Source: Collimonas humicola (GTDB taxonomy: Bacteria > Pseudomonadota > Gammaproteobacteria > Burkholderiales > Burkholderiaceae_D). Taken from it: a stretch of DNA of 64,000 nt. A program made the translations under genes and the position numbers. Numbering within the stretch: the first letter of the stretch is position 1; the number at the start of each line of letters is the position of its first letter. The stretch spans positions 868,001 through 932,000 of the forward strand of contig NZ_JAGQEE010000001.1 of the NCBI RefSeq assembly GCF_018304945.1, written 5' to 3'. The notes beneath the pieces were generated by a model. It did no database searches, was not told the origin of the DNA, and saw only the letters and a list, made by a program, of their open reading frames with translations. Below, in pieces: positions 54,647 through 61,200 of the stretch.

Positions 54647-56074
54647 TTAATTTGCCATAGCTTTCGGCTTGACCAGATAACCTAGCCCTGCCGCAATCAA
54701 TAACAGCACAGTCGCGGTCGCCAGCGCGATCCTGACCCCGCTGCTCATATCGCCGACCGCGCCATCGCTCACCAGCGCGCCGAATACCGCGACGCCGACC
54801 GCGCCGCCGACCTGCCTTGCGGTGTTCAATACCGCCGAAGCGGTGCCGGCCCTGCTCTTCCCCACGCTCGACAGGATCGACGTCGTCATGGCCGGCACCG
54901 CCAGTCCCATCCCGGCCGGGATCAGCACGAAACCGGGCAGCATGTGCAGGAAACTGGCGTGCTCGGCGACGCCGATGCTGCCTAGCAAGCCATAGCCTGA
55001 GGCGCCGATCAGGCCGCCCAGCACCATCGGCAGGCGGATGCCGGCCTTGCCGATCAGCCAGCCGCTGACCAGGTTCGAGAAAATGAAGGTGCCGGTCAGG
55101 GGCAGGAACGCCAGCCCGGCTTGCAGCACGCTGTAGTTCTGCACCTTCTGCAGATAAAAGCTGATGACGAAGATCACGCCGTAATAGGAAAAATTCACCA
55201 GCACGCCGAACAGCACCGCGGCCGTAAAGCTGGTTTGGTGGAAAAAATTCAGCGGCAACATGGGATGCAGCACTTTGCGCTCAACCATGATGAAGGCGGC
55301 GCCGGCGACCAGGGCGACGCAGAATCCGACGATCACCAGCGGATGTTGCACGCCTAGCGGATGGAATTCGATGACCGCACCGACCAGCCCGGTCAGCGCG
55401 ATGACCGCCAGCAGTTGTCCGAACGGATCAAAGGAGCGTGCATGCGCGCTGGCGGCGATCGCCGGCACTACGCGCAGGGTCAGCAAAAAGCCGAGCGCGC
55501 AGATCGGCAGGTTGACCAGGAAGATGCTGCGCCAGCCGGCGGTCGCCAGCAGCAGGCCGCCGATGACCGGGCCGGCGGCGATAGAAACCCCGCCGGCGGC
55601 GGTCCAGAGGCCGATGGCTTTGGCGAGCAGCTTTTTGTCATGGGCGCAGGCGCGATTCAGGATGGCCAGGGAACTTGGCACCAGCAATGCCGCGCCTATG
55701 CCCTGCACCGCCCTGGCGAGATTCAGGAAGCCGGCGTTCGGCGCCAGTCCGCAGGCCATGGAAGCCAGCGCAAACAATAGAAATCCGGCTAAAAACAGGC
55801 GCTTGGAACCGAACTTGTCGCCCAGGGCGCCAGCCGACAGCAGAAACACCGCAAATCCCAGCGTGTACGCATCGACCACCCATTGCAAGGCCGATACGCG
55901 CGCGCCCAGATCGGCGCCGATCTGCGGCAAGGCGACGTTGACGATGGTGACGTCGAGCTGGACGATGATGAAGGCGAAGCTGCTGGCGGCAACCGTCCAC
56001 CCGACCGCAGCAGTTGTTTCATTCGCAACGGCGGGCATCGGCTCGAGAGCGGTCGCGGCTTGAGGAGAAGTCAT
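54647..56074 (-). CDS. DHA2-family MFS exporter (EmrB/QacA type)
   Basis: 475 aa with about 14 membrane helices. SFAFIIVQLDVTIVNVALPQ is the DHA2 motif of helix 1, LGDKFGSKRLFLAGF loop 2-3, and VQGIGAALLVPSSLAIL motif in helix 4. It exports hydrophobic drugs using the proton gradient. ATG 56072-56074 has GGA eight bases upstream; other in-frame starts at 56083 and 56137 lack this. It is divergent from the ArsR-type regulator, with a dyad between them, so it is the likely target of that regulator. Confidence 0.92.
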   Translation of the reverse strand: MTSPQAATALEPMPAVANETTAAVGWTVAASSFAFIIVQLDVTIVNVALPQIGADLGARVSALQWVVDAYTLGFAVFLLSAGALGDKFGSKRLFLAGFLLFALASMACGLAPNAGFLNLARAVQGIGAALLVPSSLAILNRACAHDKKLLAKAIGLWTAAGGVSIAAGPVIGGLLLATAGWRSIFLVNLPICALGFLLTLRVVPAIAASAHARSFDPFGQLLAVIALTGLVGAVIEFHPLGVQHPLVIVGFCVALVAGAAFIMVERKVLHPMLPLNFFHQTSFTAAVLFGVLVNFSYYGVIFVISFYLQKVQNYSVLQAGLAFLPLTGTFIFSNLVSGWLIGKAGIRLPMVLGGLIGASGYGLLGSIGVAEHASFLHMLPGFVLIPAGMGLAVPAMTTSILSSVGKSRAGTASAVLNTARQVGGAVGVAVFGALVSDGAVGDMSSGVRIALATATVLLLIAAGLGYLVKPKAMAN

Positions 56075-56142
56075 TGCAGTCATCCAATCGCAAAGTAAGC
56101 AAGTCTTGATTCTGAGCGCGTCCGGGTCGCTTGTCACACTAC

Positions 56143-56154
56143 AACAGTACGGTT
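56143..56154. promoter_or_regulatory. Candidate operator between DHA2 exporter and ArsR-type gene
   Basis: AACAGTACGGTT: AAC and GTT pair across a central self-complementary GTAC, with one mismatched pair. It ends 11 bp before the ArsR-type start and 69 bp from the exporter start, in their shared 91-bp promoter region. Confidence 0.4.
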
Positions 56155-56165
56155 ACCATCAAACT

Positions 56166-56855
56166 ATGGACAACGAACCCGACCTCAGCCGACTGGCCCG
56201 CACCATAGGCGATCCTACCCGCATTCAGATGCTGGCGCTGCTGATGGAGGGGCGCGCCCTGACCGCCAAGGAGCTGGCCTACGGCACCGAGATCAAGCCG
56301 GCGACCGCCACCAGCCACCTGAAACAGCTGATGGAAGACCGCCTGCTGGAGATGACCAGCCAGGGCCGGCACAAGTATTTTCGGCTGGCGTCGCCGGAAG
56401 TGGCGCGCCTGATTGAATCGCTGATGGTGTTCGCGCCGAAACGCAAGCGGGTCGGCCCGGCCACCGGCAACGATGCGATCTGCACCGCGCGTTTCTGCTA
56501 CGACCACCTGGCCGGCAAGCTGGGCACCCGCCTGACCGAAGCGCTGGTTGCGCGCGGCTTGCTGAATGCCGATGACGGCCTGTTTGCGCTGTCGGCGTCC
56601 GGTGAAACCTGGTTCAAGCAATTCGGCATCAACACCGACGAGTTGCAAAAAAGCCGGCGCCAGTTCGCCTACCCTTGCCTGGACTGGAGCGAACGCCGCG
56701 ATCATCTGGCCGGCGCCCTGGGCGCGACGCTGGCCAAGCGCATGATCGAACTGGGCTGGCTGACGCGCAGCAAGCACTCGCGCGTGGTCGCCGTCACCGC
56801 AGCGGGCCGCAGCGCATTGACGGCGGAGTTCGGCATCACGCTGGACCAAGCCTAG
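56166..56855 (+). CDS. ArsR-family winged-helix regulator with C-terminal extension
   Basis: 229 aa. The N-terminal ~85 residues are an ArsR winged helix (LSRLARTIGDPTRIQMLALL, LTAKELAYGTEIKPATATSHL). No CxC metal site is seen near the recognition helix; cysteines occur only at ICTARFCYDH and YPCLDW. The C-terminal ~130 residues form a second helical domain seen in long ArsR proteins. ATG 56166 gives the family start; the frame to 56106 crosses the dyad. Divergent from the DHA2 exporter and 40 bp upstream of a DMT exporter; likely controls both. Confidence 0.88.
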   Translation: MDNEPDLSRLARTIGDPTRIQMLALLMEGRALTAKELAYGTEIKPATATSHLKQLMEDRLLEMTSQGRHKYFRLASPEVARLIESLMVFAPKRKRVGPATGNDAICTARFCYDHLAGKLGTRLTEALVARGLLNADDGLFALSASGETWFKQFGINTDELQKSRRQFAYPCLDWSERRDHLAGALGATLAKRMIELGWLTRSKHSRVVAVTAAGRSALTAEFGITLDQA

Positions 56856-56895
56856 CGTCGTGTTTCGGCTCCATCAACCATCGGGAAACAAATCC

Positions 56896-57945
56896 ATGCA
56901 TCAAGGCGTGCTGTTCGCATTGCTGGCCGCCGCCTTCTTCGGCGCCAGCACTCCCTTCGCCAAGCTGCTGGTCGGCCAGGTGCCGCCGGTGATGCTGGCG
57001 GCCCTGCTGTATCTCGGCAGCGGCGTCGGCCTCTCGCTCTGGTACGGGCTGCGCCGCCTGCGCGCCGGCAGCCAGGGCGCTGCCGACGGCTTGCGCAAAA
57101 CCGACCTGCCCTGGCTGGCGGCAGCGATCTTCAGCGGCGGCATCGCCGGCCCGGTGCTGCTGATGTTCGGACTGGCGCAGACGCCTGCTTCCAGCGCTTC
57201 GCTGCTGCTGAACATGGAAGGCGTGCTGACTGCCGCGCTGGCCTGGTTCGTGTTCAAGGAAAATTTCGACCGCCGCATCGTGCTCGGCATGATTGCCATC
57301 GTCCTCGCCGGCGTGCTGCTGTCTTGGCAACAGATGCCGCAGTTCGGCCTGCCCTGGGGGCCGCTGGCCATCCTGGCGGCGTGCCTGTGCTGGGCCATCG
57401 ACAATAACCTGACACGGCGGATTTCCGCCAGCGATGCGGTACAGATCGCCGCGCTCAAGGGCCTGGTGGCCGGCCTGGCGAACCTGGCGCTGGCTTTGCT
57501 GTTGGGGGCAAGCCTGCCGGACCTTGCCAGGATAGGCGCCGCGGCGCTGATCGGCTTCAGCGGCTACGGCCTCAGCCTGGTGCTGTTCGTGCTGGCGCTG
57601 CGCCATCTTGGCAGCGCCCGCACCGGCGCCTATTTCTCGGCGGCGCCTTTCATCGGCGCGGCGATTTCGCTGCTGGTCCTGCATGAGGCTGTCGGCGGCA
57701 TGTTCTGGCTGGCCGCCGCATTGATGGGATTGGGCATCTGGCTGCACCTGACGGAACGTCACCAGCATCCGCATACCCACGAAGAAATCGAGCACAGCCA
57801 CAGCCATAGCCATGACCTGCATCACCAGCATGAACACGATTTCGCCTGGGACGGCCGCGAACCGCACAGCCATCCGCACCGCCACCTGCCGATCAGCCAT
57901 AGCCATGCGCACTATCCCGACATCCATCATCAGCACAAACACTAG
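56896..57945 (+). CDS. DMT/EamA-family exporter with histidine-rich tail
   Basis: 349 aa: ten membrane helices in two EamA repeats (LFALLAAAFFGASTPFAKLL near the start; GPLAILAACLCWAIDNNLTR for the second), then a C-terminal cytoplasmic tail of ~64 residues with 23 histidines, in HSHSHSH-, HHQHEH- and HSHPHRH-type runs. Such tails bind Zn, Ni or Co ions. ATG 56896 gives the family N-terminus. It follows the ArsR-type gene by 40 bp on the same strand, so co-regulation is likely. Metal-linked export or metal sensing is inferred. Confidence 0.88.
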   Translation: MHQGVLFALLAAAFFGASTPFAKLLVGQVPPVMLAALLYLGSGVGLSLWYGLRRLRAGSQGAADGLRKTDLPWLAAAIFSGGIAGPVLLMFGLAQTPASSASLLLNMEGVLTAALAWFVFKENFDRRIVLGMIAIVLAGVLLSWQQMPQFGLPWGPLAILAACLCWAIDNNLTRRISASDAVQIAALKGLVAGLANLALALLLGASLPDLARIGAAALIGFSGYGLSLVLFVLALRHLGSARTGAYFSAAPFIGAAISLLVLHEAVGGMFWLAAALMGLGIWLHLTERHQHPHTHEEIEHSHSHSHDLHHQHEHDFAWDGREPHSHPHRHLPISHSHAHYPDIHHQHKH

Positions 57946-58040
57946 ATTTGCCGGGCCAAGAGCAATGAACCGGCTGCTTTATTTGCGTTGCTGACGACGG
58001 CGGATCGGCAAGCTCTTCTTCCACTGAATACCACCTGATG

Positions 58041-58064
58041 CAACCTGTCATTTTTGACAGGTTG
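58041..58064. terminator. 10-bp hairpin in the gap 57946-58276
   Basis: CAACCTGTCA (58041-58050) pairs perfectly with TGACAGGTTG (58055-58064) around TTTT. It lies about 100 bp after the DMT exporter stop and ~210 bp before the toxin gene. The following AATTTG is only weakly T-rich. The rest of this 331-bp gap shows no gene on either strand; it presumably holds the toxin-gene promoter. Confidence 0.5.
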
Positions 58065-58276
58065 AATTTGCATCCCGGGAATGCAAGCATTAATCAGGCT
58101 CTGAGATTCATCAAACGTCCAGTTGTGAAAATCGCGGCGCGTCTTGCTCCGGGATCTTGTTTTTAGAACATGGTTTTCCTGTCTGAAAACGGCTAGCAAC
58201 ATCACCGCGGCAATTGGCAAGAAGGCAAGCGCCGATTTCCAGCCACGCGGGCGATGCGCAACGCGATGGAGGCTCA

Positions 58277-61200
58277 ATGGCAGCTGAATCGGAATCTCAA
58301 AAGAACGACGCCAAGGCGTCCCAGCAGCCGGGCGGAGTGACCCTTCCGCAACTGAGCCTGCCCAAAGGCGGCGGTGCGATCCGCGGCATAGACGAAAAAT
58401 TCAGCGCCAATCCGGCCACAGGCACCGGCATGCTCAATATTCCGGTTGCTGTCAGCGCGGGACGATCGGGATTCGGTCCGACGCTCTCCCTGTCATACGA
58501 TTCCGGTGGCGGCAACGGCATTTTCGGGTTCGGCTGGAGCCTCTCGCTGCCTGCCATCACGCGCCGCACCGACAAGGGCGTGCCGCGCTATCACGATCAG
58601 GAAGAGCGCGGCGCCCTGTCCGACATCTTTGTGCTGTCCGGGTCGGAAGACCTGGTGCCGGTACGGCTGGAAAACGGCGACGGCCAGCAGGTTTTCGACG
58701 ACAGCGTACGAGACGGATACCGCATCCGGCGCTACCGCCCCCGTATCGAAGGCCTGTTCGCGCGGATCGAATGCTGGACCCGCCTGAGCGATGGCGACAG
58801 CCATTGGCGCAGCATTTCCAAGGACAACGTCCTGACGTTATACGGCATAGATAGCGCTTCCCGGATTGCCGATCCGGCCGATCCTGTGAAGGTCTTCAGC
58901 TGGCTCATGTGCCAGAGCTATGACGACAAGGGGAATGTCATTGTGTACAGCCATGTCGCGGAAGACGAGCGCGGCATCGACCTTGCCCGGCCGAATGAAC
59001 GCCACCGCACAAGATCGGCCAACCGCTATCTGAAACGCATATGCTACGGCAACCTGACGCCGCTTTTCTTCGACGCCGGCAGCCCCCATCTCGAGCAGGC
59101 TTGCCGTCTTCACCGGCCCGATGCCGCGGCATGGGCCTTTGAAATCGTATTCGACTACGGCGAAGGCCATTACCGCCAAGACCCGCCCGACGCAGCAGGC
59201 CGTATCCTGGCGGACGCCGGCACCGGCAGCCAGCATCCATGGCCGGCTCGCGCCGACGCATTCTCCTCCTATCGTGCCGGCTTTGAAATCCGCACCTGCC
59301 GGCTATGCCGGCGGATATTGATGTTCCACTGCTTTCCGGAGGAGCTGGGCCGATCGCCTTGCCTGGTGCGCTCCACCGCGCTCGCCTTTGATGAAAAAGC
59401 CAGCGGATCGTTTATCCGCCGCGCCGAGCAGTGCTTCCACAAACGCCTGGATGACGGCCGCTATCTCAGCGAAGCCTTGCCGCCGCTCGACCTGGGTTAT
59501 ACCCCAAGCCCGCTTGACACTCCCGGTTTCGAAGGATTCCAGCTGGCCGAGGTGGCGCCGGACAGCCTCGACAATCTGCAGGGCGGCATCGACGGCCAGA
59601 ACAATCGCTGGCTGGATCTGAACGCAGAAGGGATTCCAGGCGTGCTGACCGAACAGGGCGGCACCTGGTTCTACAAGCCCAACAACGGCAACGGCCGCTT
59701 CGGCGCAACCGAAACCGTGCAGTCGCTCCCCGCTGCGTCCGCCTTGAACCAGAATGCCGGCACCCAGCTGCTCACCGACGTGACCGGCGACGGCACGCTC
59801 AGCCTGGTCGATTTTTCGCCGCCGCTTGCCGGATTTCACGCCCGCACGGCGGACTCGGGCTGGCAGGGTTTCCGCGCCTTCCTCTCGCTGCCGGTACGTG
59901 ACTGGAAGGACCCCAACCTGCGTTTCGTCGACCTGACCGGCGACGGCATCGCCGACATACTGGTGACCGAGGAAGCAGCGATAAGCTGGCACCCTTCCTT
60001 GCTGGCGGAGGGTTTTGGCGCCGGGCTGCGGGTGCGCATCGCACTGGATGAAGAACATGGCCCTCGCATCGTCTTAGCCAACCCCGAACAATCGATCTAC
60101 CTGGCCGACATGTCGGGCGACGGCCTGTCCGACCTGGTGCGCATACGCAATGGTGAAGTCTGTTACTGGCCCAATCTCGGCTACGGCAGGTTTGGCGCCA
60201 AGGTCAGCATGGACAATGTCGCCCGCTTCGATCAGCCGGACCTGTTCGAGCAGGATCGCATCCGCCTGGCCGACACCGATGGCTCGGGCACCAGCGATGT
60301 GCTCTACCTAGCGCGCGACGGCGTCCATGTTTTCCTGAACCTGGCCGGCAACGGCTTGAGCAGCGCGCGCCACCTGCGCGGCTTTCCTTCCATCGACAAT
60401 GCAGCGGCGGTCTCCGTCACCGACTTTCTCGGGCACGGCACCGCCTGCCTGCTGTGGTCTTCACCCTTGCCGCGCGATGGCGGCCGGCAATTGCGCTACG
60501 TCGACCTGATGTGCGGCCAAAAGCCGCATCTGCTATGCCATGTCGCCAACAACCTGGGCGCGGAAACCAGCATCGAATACGCTTCGTCGACCGAGTTTTA
60601 CCTGGCCGACAAGGCGGCAGGCAAACCGTGGATCAGCAAGCTGCCGTTCCCGGTCCACGTCGTCAAGAGCATCGAAACCTACGATTACGTGAGCCGCAAC
60701 CGCTTCGTCACCAGCTACACTTTTCATCACGGCTACTACGACGGCGTTGAACGGGAGTTCCGCGGCTTTGCCCGGGTCGAGCAGCTCGATACCGAAGAGC
60801 TCGCCAGCCTGGGCGCGAGCGGCGCCTTCCCCACGGGCGGCAATTGCAGTCCAGCCTCCAGCGTGCCGCCGGTACTCACCAAGACCTGGTTCCACACCGG
60901 TATTTTCCTCCACAACGAAAATGTTTCGCGCCATCTCGCGCACGAGTACTACCAGGAAGGCGCCAGGCGCTGCGGCGAATCCGGACTGAGCCGAGAGCAG
61001 CTCAAGGCCATGCAGCTCAACGATACCGTGCTGCCGCAGCATCTGCATGCGGAAGAAGCGCGCGAAGCCTGCCGCTCCCTGAAAGGCAGCATGCTGCGGC
61101 AGGAAGTCTATGCGCTCGACGGCAAGGAAGAATCGTGCCGGCCCTATGTCGTGACGGAGAATAACTATACGATCCGGATCCTGCAGCGGCGGCAGGTCAA

